In this document: positions 1-7,933 of the stretch, in pieces | How the letters are laid out: each line of letters begins with the position of its first letter | Position numbering within the stretch: position 1 is the stretch's first letter | NCBI RefSeq assembly: GCF_030144325.1 | Contig: NZ_CP126307.1 | Location: 2,480,001 to 2,544,000, forward strand | Direction of reading: 5' to 3' | Length of the DNA stretch: 64,000 nucleotides | Origin: Bosea vestrisii | Lineage (GTDB): Bacteria; Pseudomonadota; Alphaproteobacteria; Rhizobiales; Beijerinckiaceae | Notes under the pieces: model-generated | What the model was told of the DNA's origin: nothing | Databases searched by the model: none | Seen by the model: only the letters and a program-made list of their open reading frames with translations | Translations under genes and position numbers: made by a program

Positions 1-746
1 CGGCGACCTTCTCGGCGCGCGACGCCACCGCCAATCCGCGTCTCGCCACCCCGGCCATTGCGCGGGCCGCCGCAAGGCACGGAGCCGTCATCCGCGAGAA
101 CACGCCTGTCACGGCAGTCGAGCGCTCGGGCGACGGTTTTGTGCTGACACTGGCCGACGGAGAAAAGTTGAGCTGTGGCGCGCTCGTCAACTGCGCCGGC
201 GCCTGGGCACTCGAGATCGCGGAGAGGTTCGGCGAAACGGCGCCGGTCTTTCCGGCCGGCCCGCCCCAGTTCGTGACGGAGCCGTTTCCCTATCTGATCG
301 GCCCGTCGGTCCAGGCGATCGACGGTTCGGTGATCTTCCGCCAGATCCCGCGCGGCAACATCATCCTGGCCGGCTATCCACGTACGGCGGCAGATCCGGT
401 GAACAACCGCGCGCCGGTCCCTCCCGCCAAGACGCTCGCGGCGATGCGGGCATTGGCGCGTGTCGCGCCAATGCTCGCGCAGTGCCATGTCATCCGCGTC
501 TGGTCCGGCATCGAGGCCTATCTGCCCGACATGATCCCGGTGATCGGGCAAAGCGAGACGACGGCCGGACTGTTCCATGCCTTCGGCTTCTGCGGCCATG
601 GCTTCCAGATCGGCCCAGGCGTCGGGCTCTGCCTGAGCGAGATGATCATGGACGGAGCGACACAGACGCCTCTGGAGCCCTTCTCGATCGGGCGCTTTCG
701 TTCCACAGCGACGATTAGCGAGAAGTTCCGCAAAGAATTCGACTGA
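1..746 (+). CDS. FAD-dependent oxidoreductase (DAO family), 3' part
   Basis: Partial gene cut by the left edge; the frame is open from base 3 and gives 247 residues. It resembles the C-terminal two thirds of glycine/D-amino-acid oxidase-type flavoenzymes. Visible family marks are NPRLATPA near the start, the segment VNCAGAW that closes the FAD domain, and the C-terminal GFCGHGFQIGPGVG, which contacts flavin in this fold. These enzymes oxidise amino or imino acids, or act as the FAD subunit of opine, hydrogen-cyanide or hydroxyproline dehydrogenases. The substrate cannot be read here. It ends convergently with the LysR gene. The right edge of the window carries a (2Fe-2S) subunit of the kind that partners such proteins, but 63 kb away. 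Confidence 0.85.
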   Translation, partial: ATFSARDATANPRLATPAIARAAARHGAVIRENTPVTAVERSGDGFVLTLADGEKLSCGALVNCAGAWALEIAERFGETAPVFPAGPPQFVTEPFPYLIGPSVQAIDGSVIFRQIPRGNIILAGYPRTAADPVNNRAPVPPAKTLAAMRALARVAPMLAQCHVIRVWSGIEAYLPDMIPVIGQSETTAGLFHAFGFCGHGFQIGPGVGLCLSEMIMDGATQTPLEPFSIGRFRSTATISEKFRKEFD

Positions 747-928
747 CTGCCTGGTTTCTCTTGCCGAGTTCGTGCCGCCCTTCGTGCTTAAACTCGGAGG
801 AAAGCTGCCCCAATTTTCCTGGATGCGCTAGATGCCGAGCGCCGACCTTTCCGCGCCAATCTGGAGTTGCCCGCTTTTCCGTTGTCGGGCTTCGAGACGG
901 CCGAGCGTGCGTGACGCCCTGCCCGCCC

Positions 929-1834
929 CTAGAAGTCGCCCGTGATCGACAGAGCCTGCATCTGCAGGTGCTGCCACAGCGATTCCGCAACAGGGCCATG
1001 CGGCCGATCCCGCCGGCGGATGGCCGCTACGGTTTCGGCCCGACCGGGCAGATCTATGCCAGTGATCGACAGCAGCCTGCCGTCCCGGAGCTCATCTGCG
1101 ATGAGCCATGCCGGCAGATGTCCCCAGGCCAGCCCATGCAGGATCAGCTCCTTCTTCATCTGATGGTCTGGAACGGAACAGCGCTGTGAGCCCTCGACCA
1201 GGAAATAGCCGTCCGGCGAGGGCCGCCGCGCCGTGTCCCGGATGACGCATTGGGTGTAGGGCCGCATCTGCTCGGGTGTGACTGCAGCTCCCGGGGCGAA
1301 CGACAGAAACCCTGGTGCCACGACTGGCAAGAATTCCACTGCGCAAAGATCGACACGCTCGAGGCGCGGGTCCGACGGGTCAGCGCGGTGGAAGATCAGG
1401 TCCGCCTGGCCATCCAGCAGGCGCTCGATCGGCCCATTGATCGTTTCATAATCTAGGTGCAGGCGTGTCCGGTTGCGGCTGGAGAAGAACTGGCTGAGTA
1501 GGCGCAGAGCAGGTGGCCGCGGGCAGACATCGCCCAGGACCACGCGGAGGATCGTTTCCTCCCCGCTCGCCAGTTGCTCGGCATAGCTGTGCAGATGGTC
1601 GAGCTGGCGGAGCGTCAGCCGAGTGCGCGCATGGAACAGCTCTCCCGCCTCGGTCAGGCTCACCCTATAGCCGCTGCGGTCGAGCAAGGTCAGCTTCAGG
1701 ACGTGCTCGAGGCGCGCGACAGCGGCGAAGACGGATGGGTGCGACCGATTCAGGGCAAGGGCGGCGGCCTGGAAGCTGCCTTTGATCGCCACAGCATCGA
1801 AACACCGCAGGTCGTGGTGTTTAAGGCCATTCAT
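929..1834 (-). CDS. LysR-family transcriptional regulator
   Basis: A 301-residue protein with the LysR layout. The N-terminal winged helix-turn-helix is at about residues 5-65 (FDAVAIKGSFQAAALALNRS, then RLEHVLKLTLLDR). It is followed by a linker helix and a two-lobed effector domain to the end. It is divergent from the enol-lactonase-like hydrolase at 2140, so that gene is its likely target. A perfect GTAATATTAC palindrome lies 35 bases upstream of the start. The effector is unknown; a beta-ketoadipate intermediate would suit the neighbour, but this is inferred from position only. Confidence 0.9.
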   Translation of the reverse strand: MNGLKHHDLRCFDAVAIKGSFQAAALALNRSHPSVFAAVARLEHVLKLTLLDRSGYRVSLTEAGELFHARTRLTLRQLDHLHSYAEQLASGEETILRVVLGDVCPRPPALRLLSQFFSSRNRTRLHLDYETINGPIERLLDGQADLIFHRADPSDPRLERVDLCAVEFLPVVAPGFLSFAPGAAVTPEQMRPYTQCVIRDTARRPSPDGYFLVEGSQRCSVPDHQMKKELILHGLAWGHLPAWLIADELRDGRLLSITGIDLPGRAETVAAIRRRDRPHGPVAESLWQHLQMQALSITGDF

Positions 1835-1868
1835 TGTTGCTAAATCCTACAGAGATTGTCGCACCATA

Positions 1869-1878
1869 GTAATATTAC
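1869..1878. promoter_or_regulatory. Candidate LysR operator palindrome
   Basis: GTAATATTAC is a perfect 10-base palindrome in the AT-rich gap just upstream of the LysR start, in an otherwise GC-rich region. LysR sites are usually dyads around a T-N11-A core close to the regulator gene. Binding is inferred. Confidence 0.35.
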
Positions 1879-1983
1879 CCAACGCTGGCGTGGTCTAGCT
1901 GTACTGCCCAGCGTCCACGGGAAGCCGATCTCCGGGCCACCGCGCTGGAGCATTCGTCTTGTCAGCAGCGGAGGACACGAAGC

Positions 1984-2139
1984 ATGACATTTCTCGTCAC
2001 GCGACGCGGCGCAATGGCGCTCGGCGGCTCGGCCTTGTTTTTTCCGCGCCCTGCAATCGCCCAAGCCGACAACCGATCTCCGGGGATCGGCGCGATCCAG
2101 AAGGTCGCCAACTCAAACCCGCAGAAGAAAGAGGATAAA
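1984..2139 (+). pseudogene. Leader remnant with Tat-like signal peptide
   Basis: From ATG 1984 an open frame encodes a typical exported-protein leader: a TRRGAMALGG twin-arginine-type start, a hydrophobic stretch, and PRPAIAQA as a signal-peptidase site. It resembles leaders of Tat-exported solute-binding proteins. No mature binding-protein sequence follows. After about 25 unrelated residues the frame runs without a stop into the hydrolase at 2140, which has its own Shine-Dalgarno. I read it as the stump of a deleted gene. The alternative is a genuinely exported hydrolase of 317 residues. Confidence 0.4.
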
Positions 2140-2937
2140 ATGACTGACTTGCGTCATTTCACGGCTGGAGACGGCTGCCGGATCGCCTATAGCCTGGAGG
2201 GAGCAAAAAACCTCCCCGTGCTCGTTCTCTCGAATTCCATCGCCACAAACCTCAGCATGTGGGACGGGCAGGTTAAGGAGCTTTCGAAGCAATTCCGTGT
2301 ACTGCGTTACGATTCTCGTGGTCACGGCAAGTCCGATACACCGATCGGTGCTTACTCGATCGACCGACTGGGTCGTGATGTGATCGAGTTGCTCGATTCA
2401 CTTGAGATCGCACGGGCGCATTTCTGTGGCCTGTCGCTGGGTGGATGGGTTGGGCAGTGGTTGGGTGTCCATACACCGGACCGCATCGCGCGGCTCATTC
2501 TCTCCAACACCACGCCGTATCTTGGGCCGCCGTCCAATTTCGACGAGCAGATCCGAACCGTGCTTGCGGTCGAGGACATGTCGGACACGGCGGACCAGTT
2601 CATGCGCAACTGGTTTCCGGCCTCGATGCTGGCGGGCCCGAACGAGATTGTCGATACGTTCCGCGCCATGGTCTTGGCGACGCCACCGCGAGGCCTCGCG
2701 GGATGTTATGCGGCGCTGCGTGATAGCGACCTGCGCCGGACGATCGCACTGATCAAGGCACCGACCCTGGTGATCGGCGGCAAGGATGACAAAGTCACCT
2801 TGGCCAGCCACAGCGAAGAGATCGCGGCGACTATTCCTGGTGCCAAGCTAATACTGCTGCCAGGTGTGCATATGCTTAATGTAGAGCAGCCGGCAGAGTT
2901 CCTCAGCGCAGTAACAGGCTTCCTGACGGCGGCTTGA
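2140..2937 (+). CDS. pcaD: 3-oxoadipate enol-lactonase-like alpha/beta hydrolase
   Basis: A 265-residue alpha/beta hydrolase of PcaD type, which opens 3-oxoadipate enol-lactone to 3-oxoadipate in the beta-ketoadipate pathway. Visible are the oxyanion region SNSIATNLSMWD, RYDSRGHGKSD, the nucleophile elbow CGLSLGGWVGQ, the acid in VIGGKDDKVT and the base in GVHMLNVEQP. Start 2140 was chosen because AGAAAGAGG lies just ahead of it and the length then matches the family (about 260). The frame stays open to ATG 1984, which would add a Tat-like leader. No other pca gene is in the window, so a related lactonase or esterase role is possible. Confidence 0.82.
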   Translation: MTDLRHFTAGDGCRIAYSLEGAKNLPVLVLSNSIATNLSMWDGQVKELSKQFRVLRYDSRGHGKSDTPIGAYSIDRLGRDVIELLDSLEIARAHFCGLSLGGWVGQWLGVHTPDRIARLILSNTTPYLGPPSNFDEQIRTVLAVEDMSDTADQFMRNWFPASMLAGPNEIVDTFRAMVLATPPRGLAGCYAALRDSDLRRTIALIKAPTLVIGGKDDKVTLASHSEEIAATIPGAKLILLPGVHMLNVEQPAEFLSAVTGFLTAA

Positions 2938-3346
2938 GCGCGGGTTTGGCCGGCTCGGCAAATGACCGGCGAACTTGGAGTTCAGCTTCATGAGCGCTGA
3001 GCGCCCACTTCTGCAGGTCGATGATGGTGCCGGCCTCAGCGTTCCGTATCATTGCCGCGGCGCCTACAGGAGGCTTTACCTTCTCCGGCAAGGCTGGAGA
3101 GGGGCACATAATATACCGTGGTTGAAGGCAGCGGATGAGCTCTCCAAGGCACCTGATTTCAACTTTATCTGTCAGCGCTAGATCTCTATCAACCCTTCAG
3201 GCATGACTTCCGGCTGAATAGAGCCGCTCGCAATCCATCAAATCGCGAATGCCTAGCCAGGCGAGAGCCGGTGGCTCGAAACCGAGTGCCATTAAGATAG
3301 CGGGTGAGCGAAAAGCACCGGGCTTGCCCAAACTGCTTCGTATCTG
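2938..3346. other. Gene-free stretch of 409 bases
   Basis: Between the hydrolase and the OmpA-tail gene, which converge here. The open frames present are short, lack recognisable protein character and have no convincing ribosome site. No clear hairpin terminator, repeat family or operator was seen. Confidence 0.5.
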
Positions 3347-4525
3347 TCAGCAGCCGATCACCTTGAATTCTACCCGCCGGTCGAGCGCGTCGCTGCCGTC
3401 GTCCTTGCCGGTTCCGATAAGGTTTTCCTTGAAGCCGCGCCCGCTCGCGATCATGCGGGTGCGGTCTTCCGGCATGCCGGTCAACAGCAGATCCATGACG
3501 AACTGGGCGCGAAGCGCAGAGAGACGCTCATTCACCTGAGGTGGCCCGGTGCGCGAGGTGTGCCCGACGACCTCCAGGCAAGCTCCCTTTTGGCGCGCGC
3601 GCGTCGCAATCTGGCTGAGCCACATCGGATAGGGTTCGGTGATCCCAGGATCATCGATGAACTGCGTGGTCCCGGGTTTGAACAGCAGCTTCACCATGAG
3701 CTGGTTGGCGCCCAGGCCGTAATCGATGAGATCCCCGAAGGCATCGACCATGTCGTCACGCCTCGCGAGCTTGCTGGCGGCGAGATAGGTCCCGATCCTG
3801 ACCCGGTGCTGCTCGCCGCCCGGCAACGTACGCGCTGCCCGATAATAGGCCAGCGCCTCGCGGAAGCGCTGGGCTTCATAGGCAAGGATGCCGTCATTGA
3901 CAAAGGCGTTGGCAGTCAGCCGTTCGACATAGGCCGGGTCGATGGTCTCGCCGAGCTTCGTGCCCTGACAGGTCTTGATATAGACGTCGGTGGCCTGGTC
4001 CTTCGTCCAGAGCGGCGCGTCGCGATAGTATAGGGTCGGCGTTGTGTCGACGCCCTCGATCCGGGCACGTGCCACGCCCTTCGAGACGACGCTGTTCGAC
4101 TTCAGGTCCGCAAGCGTCAGGCAGATCCGGTAGGCGTCACGCGCGCCGTCCGTCGCTCCGTTGTTGTTCACCGCCGTGAAAGTCCCGACCAGCACGACCG
4201 GCTTGCGCGCCAGCCAACCGCTGTCGAAGGAACGCACGGTGAAACGCGGATAGGATTTGCGGACGATCTCGATCAGCGTCTGCTGCATCGAGCGGGTGGC
4301 GGTCGATTGCGAGCCGGAAGCCGCGTCGATCAGCGGATCGATGACGAGATCGACCTGCTGGTCAGTGAGCGCCGCCTTGCCGAAGAGGTCGTCGGCCGCC
4401 TTCTGCAAAGCTTGTTGGAAGGGCACTGGCGTGGGTGGCGGCGCCGATTGGGCCGATGCGGCGGCGGCACTCGCCAGAAGCGTCAGCGGAATCAGAATGC
4501 GGCCGAAGCGCGTGAGGATCGACAT
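3347..4525 (-). CDS. Exported OmpA C-terminal-domain protein
   Basis: A 392-residue protein with a signal peptide (residues 1 to about 25, ending ASAQS). A middle part has no family I can name; it includes a TPR-like helical stretch around 220-265 (FVNDGILAYEAQRFREALAYY). An OmpA-like peptidoglycan-binding domain occupies about 290-392. The core signature is recognisable as VGHTSRTG...NERLSALRAQFV, but the Asp usually found in GHTD is Ser here, so diaminopimelate contact may be altered. It probably acts in the periplasm or outer membrane. It lies 47 bases downstream of the caspase-fold gene on the same strand, so the two are likely co-transcribed. Confidence 0.85.
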   Translation of the reverse strand: MSILTRFGRILIPLTLLASAAAASAQSAPPPTPVPFQQALQKAADDLFGKAALTDQQVDLVIDPLIDAASGSQSTATRSMQQTLIEIVRKSYPRFTVRSFDSGWLARKPVVLVGTFTAVNNNGATDGARDAYRICLTLADLKSNSVVSKGVARARIEGVDTTPTLYYRDAPLWTKDQATDVYIKTCQGTKLGETIDPAYVERLTANAFVNDGILAYEAQRFREALAYYRAARTLPGGEQHRVRIGTYLAASKLARRDDMVDAFGDLIDYGLGANQLMVKLLFKPGTTQFIDDPGITEPYPMWLSQIATRARQKGACLEVVGHTSRTGPPQVNERLSALRAQFVMDLLLTGMPEDRTRMIASGRGFKENLIGTGKDDGSDALDRRVEFKVIGC

Positions 4526-4572
4526 GCTTCATTCCTCCCCGTGTCAGGCGTCCGCCGACCTCTCAGCACCGC

Positions 4573-6027
4573 TCAACGGCATTGCTGAAGCTGTTCGCGC
4601 GCTGCCGGCGTCAGTTCTCCGAGCTGAGCCCGGAGCAGAAGTTCGCTGCACTGCGTCTTGGTCTGCATCGTCGCAGCCGGAGTATCGACGCGACGCTCGA
4701 CCGGACGCGGTGCACTCGCCGGCGCGGCCTGGGGCTGTGTCGAGCGATCGGGCGGCGAGGGCGTCAGCGTGCCAAGTCGCGCCGCCATCGCCTGCTCGAC
4801 ATTGCGACGTTCTTCGGCCAGGCGCCGCTTCTCGACTTCGAGCGCGGCCAGCTCCTTCTCGCGGCGGGCCAGTTCGTCCGCGAGACGGGAGCGCTCGGCC
4901 GGATCCCTGGCCGCTTGCTTGGGCGGGCTCGGGACCGGTTTCACCTGTGTGGTGTCGTTGGTCGCGGCCGGCGGCCGCACCGGCTCGCCGGGTTCCTGCC
5001 GGGCAAGGTCGGTCGCGGCCTGCTTGCGCCCCTGCTCGGCCTGTTCGAGCCGCTCAAGCAGCGCCCGCTCGCGCTCTGCGAACTCGCGCACCAACCTGTC
5101 GCGTTCAGTGGCCGCACCCGAGCGGCGCTCGATCAGATCGAGGCGCGTGCGTGCGTCGATGGACAAAGAGCTGGTGGGATAGCGCTGCATGAAATCCCGG
5201 AGAACGTCGGGCTCGTCAGCAGAGCGGATGCGCTGCCAGACGCTGGCATCGGTCTCCGCGAGATTAAGGTAGAAATCGCCGAGCAACGACAGCGAGAGCT
5301 CCGGCGTTTGCCGTCCTGCGGTTGCATCATAGACGCTCTTCTGGACGCGGCGGAACAGGGCCGCCACCTCGAGTCCCGGCTGGTCGATCTCGTGCACCAG
5401 CGCCGCCGTGAACGGGCTGTTGCGGCCGGTGCCGTCGGCGGCGACATCGTTGGCCTGCGTCGCATAGGCGATGACCATGCCTTGTGCCCGCGCCACGGGG
5501 GCAAGGCCCGAGCCGACCGAGAAGCCGCGTGTCGCCTGTCTCTTGGCGAGCTGATTGACGAAAGGATTGTTACGACAGGCGTCCAGCACCATGATCTTGA
5601 CGCCCTTGGCGAAGTTCAGCGCCGTGACGACGTCGTTCAGCCGCGTCGTCTCGTACTGGACGCCGGCCTCGTCCTCGATCTTGGCCTCAACCGGCACGAG
5701 ATAATTCTCGCCGTTGAACTGGAAGCCGTGGCCGGCGAAATAGAACATCACGGAATCGGCATCCTGCGCCAGCCGGGCGAAGCGGGTCAGCGCCGCATCC
5801 ATGCCGCGCTTGTCCAGATCGAGGCCGTCGATCACCTCGAAGCCGACTTTGCGCAGCGCCGCAGCCATGTCGCGGGCGTCGTTGACCGTATTCGGCAGGA
5901 CGGGCGCATTACGATAGCTGGAATTGCCGATGACGAGCGCAACGCGGCGCTCTGAAGCCGGCGCGGCCATGGCCAGCCCCGTCAGCATGAGCATGATCAG
6001 CCCGCAGAGTCTGGCGATGAGGATCAT
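4573..6027 (-). CDS. Exported caspase-fold (C14) protein with coiled-coil tail
   Basis: A 484-residue protein. A signal peptide (1 to about 22) is followed by a caspase p20-type domain (about 28-230) beginning RVALVIGNSSY. The catalytic pair is intact: His100 in FYFAGHGFQ and Cys151 in VLDACRNNPF. A charged, Glu/Arg/Ala-rich stretch (about 315-425) with heptad character predicts coiled coil broken by a Pro-rich hinge. The tail contains two Cys. Bacterial C14 proteins of this type are predicted cysteine endopeptidases; a natural substrate is generally not known. It pairs with the OmpA-tail gene downstream and is divergent from the DUF4399 gene upstream. A purine-rich ribosome site (GGAAGGGGG) precedes the start. 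Confidence 0.9.
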   Translation of the reverse strand: MILIARLCGLIMLMLTGLAMAAPASERRVALVIGNSSYRNAPVLPNTVNDARDMAAALRKVGFEVIDGLDLDKRGMDAALTRFARLAQDADSVMFYFAGHGFQFNGENYLVPVEAKIEDEAGVQYETTRLNDVVTALNFAKGVKIMVLDACRNNPFVNQLAKRQATRGFSVGSGLAPVARAQGMVIAYATQANDVAADGTGRNSPFTAALVHEIDQPGLEVAALFRRVQKSVYDATAGRQTPELSLSLLGDFYLNLAETDASVWQRIRSADEPDVLRDFMQRYPTSSLSIDARTRLDLIERRSGAATERDRLVREFAERERALLERLEQAEQGRKQAATDLARQEPGEPVRPPAATNDTTQVKPVPSPPKQAARDPAERSRLADELARREKELAALEVEKRRLAEERRNVEQAMAARLGTLTPSPPDRSTQPQAAPASAPRPVERRVDTPAATMQTKTQCSELLLRAQLGELTPAAREQLQQCR

Positions 6028-6179
6028 GGCCCCCTTCCTACCGTCACAAGCTACCGCATGACTTCGCCGGACGCCAGAACAAAGCCACTCCAGCTACGTC
6101 AGCACCAAGTGTTCCGCTTGTAGACATGCAGCCGCGCTGGTAGCCTGCCTGCATTCGTCTCATGGATGGGGGGACGTCA

Positions 6180-7460
6180 ATGCCATCGAGGGCGCTTCGC
6201 CTTATACCCGCCCTGGTACCGGCGGCTTTGGCGTGCGCCATGGCCATTGCTCTTCCGGTTGGCGAGGCTGTGGCCCAGGCGCGCGCAATGCAGCGCAGCC
6301 CGGCCCCGGCAACCGCCAAGCTCAGCTTCATCGGCCTCGCCGACAATGACCGAGTTCCCGGCAAGTTGACGGTCCGCTTTGCGATCAGCGGCATGGAGAT
6401 CGCGCCCGCCGGGCAGGCCAAGCGCAATGCCGGGCACCATCATTTGCTGATCGACACCGGGCTACCGGCGCTCGACCAACCCATCCCGAGCGATTTCAAC
6501 CACATCCACTTCGGCGGCGGACAGACCGAGGCCGAGATTGCGCTGACGCCAGGCCGGCACACGCTCCAGCTTCTCTTCGCCGACCATAACCATGTGCCGC
6601 ACGACCCGCCGGTCGTGTCCGAGCGGATAACCGTCGAGGTCGCGGCCGATCCGGCAGACAAGCCGCGCTCCGCTGCGGCCCGTGGCGGCCGGGTCTTCTT
6701 CGTCGACCTCAAGGACGGCGCCACGATTCCCACCCGCGCGAAGATCCGCTTCGGCATCGAGGGCATCGTCATCACGCCCGCCGGCACGGTGAGCGCCAAT
6801 GGCGGCCATCACCATCTGCTGGTCGATGCGGAGGTGCCGGCGCTCGACCGCGAGATCCCCAGCGATTTCAACCATCTGCATTTCGGGCGCGGCCAGACCG
6901 AGGTCGAGCTCTCGCTCCCGCCCGGCGAGCATACGCTACAGCTTCTCCTGGGCGATCATGAGCATGTCCCACATGATCCTCCGGTGATGTCCGAGCGGAT
7001 CCGCGTGCGCGTCGTCGACACCGCGCAGGCTGGCTCCGTGGCATCCGCAGCCCCGGCGGCTGGAGCGGGCCGCCCGCGTACGGCTGCACCGAACGACGCC
7101 GCCGTCTACTTCATCTATCCGAAGGATGGCGCGACGATCTTCCCGAGTTCCACGATCCGCTTCGGACTGCGCAACATGGGCGTCGCTCCGGCCGGTGTCG
7201 CCAAACCGAACACCGGGCACCATCATTTGCTGGTCGACGTGCCGACACCTGCGCTCGGCGAGCCGATACCGTCCGACCTCAACCACATTCATCTTGGCGG
7301 CGGCCAGACGGAGCGGCGCATCACCTTGCCGCCCGGCAAGCATACGCTGCAGCTCCTTCTCGCGGACGCGAACCATGTGCCGCACGATCCCCCAGTCATG
7401 ACGGAGCGCATCACCGTCACGGTGATGGCGGGCGGCCGCAGACCGGCGAGGCGCCGATGA
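6180..7460 (+). CDS. Exported protein of three tandem DUF4399 domains
   Basis: A 426-residue protein with a signal peptide (to about residue 33, ending VAQA) and three copies of a domain of about 105 residues, roughly 45-150, 165-270 and 305-415. Pro/Ala-rich linkers separate them. Each copy repeats the same His-rich pattern: GHHHLL(I/V)D, a second motif N-H-(I/L)-H-(F/L)-G-x-GQTE, and a third HTLQLL...VPHDPPV. The density of conserved His suggests metal or ligand binding, but no function is established for DUF4399. ATG 6180 was preferred over ATG 6162 because GGGGGG sits just upstream of it and the signal peptide starts there. It overlaps the next gene by 4 bases (ATGA). Confidence 0.88.
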   Translation: MPSRALRLIPALVPAALACAMAIALPVGEAVAQARAMQRSPAPATAKLSFIGLADNDRVPGKLTVRFAISGMEIAPAGQAKRNAGHHHLLIDTGLPALDQPIPSDFNHIHFGGGQTEAEIALTPGRHTLQLLFADHNHVPHDPPVVSERITVEVAADPADKPRSAAARGGRVFFVDLKDGATIPTRAKIRFGIEGIVITPAGTVSANGGHHHLLVDAEVPALDREIPSDFNHLHFGRGQTEVELSLPPGEHTLQLLLGDHEHVPHDPPVMSERIRVRVVDTAQAGSVASAAPAAGAGRPRTAAPNDAAVYFIYPKDGATIFPSSTIRFGLRNMGVAPAGVAKPNTGHHHLLVDVPTPALGEPIPSDLNHIHLGGGQTERRITLPPGKHTLQLLLADANHVPHDPPVMTERITVTVMAGGRRPARRR

Positions 7461-7909
7461 GACCTTCGCGCCGTAGCTTGGTTGGCCTCCTGGCCGCCTC
7501 TTGCGTAATGGCCGGCCCCTTCCGGTCAGCCGATGGGCTGGCGCAGGCCGTGAAGCGGCAGAAGCCGCCACCCGGCGCGCTCGTCTATTTTCACTATCCC
7601 CTCGACGGCTTGCGCGTGCCGGAGCGCTTCACCGTCCGGATCGGGCTGCGCAACATGGGTGTCGCGCCGGCTGGTGTCGAGCACACGGCGACCGGCCATC
7701 ACCATCTGCTGATCGATACCGATCCCGGCCCGCCCGGCCAGCCGATCCCGTCCGATTACAACAATATCCATCTTGGCAACGGTCAAACGGAGGTTGTCGT
7801 CACCTTGCCGAAAGGGCCTCATACGCTGCAATTATTGCTGGGGGACCACACCCATACGCCGCATGATCCGCCCGTGATGTCGCCGAAGATCACGATCTAT
7901 GTGCGCTGA
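7457..7909 (+). CDS. Exported single-domain DUF4399 protein
   Basis: A 150-residue protein with a short signal sequence (to about residue 31) and one DUF4399 domain. It carries GHHHLLID, the second motif in the variant form NNIHLGNGQTE (first His replaced by Asn), and GDHTHTPHDPPV. It is translationally coupled to the triple-domain gene (ATGA overlap) and followed after 24 bases by the caspase/FGE fusion. It looks like a paralogue of the third repeat of its neighbour, with which it shares RIGLRNMGVAPAGV-like sequence. Function unknown; the operon suggests a shared periplasmic role. Confidence 0.87.
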   Translation: MRPSRRSLVGLLAASCVMAGPFRSADGLAQAVKRQKPPPGALVYFHYPLDGLRVPERFTVRIGLRNMGVAPAGVEHTATGHHHLLIDTDPGPPGQPIPSDYNNIHLGNGQTEVVVTLPKGPHTLQLLLGDHTHTPHDPPVMSPKITIYVR

Positions 7910-7933
7910 GACTGCGGCAGCCCGCGCCCCGAG

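Noticed and set aside
2975..3181. 68-codon frame in the gap after the hydrolase
   Set aside because: No recognisable ribosome site, hydropathy pattern or motif; left as gene-free sequence.
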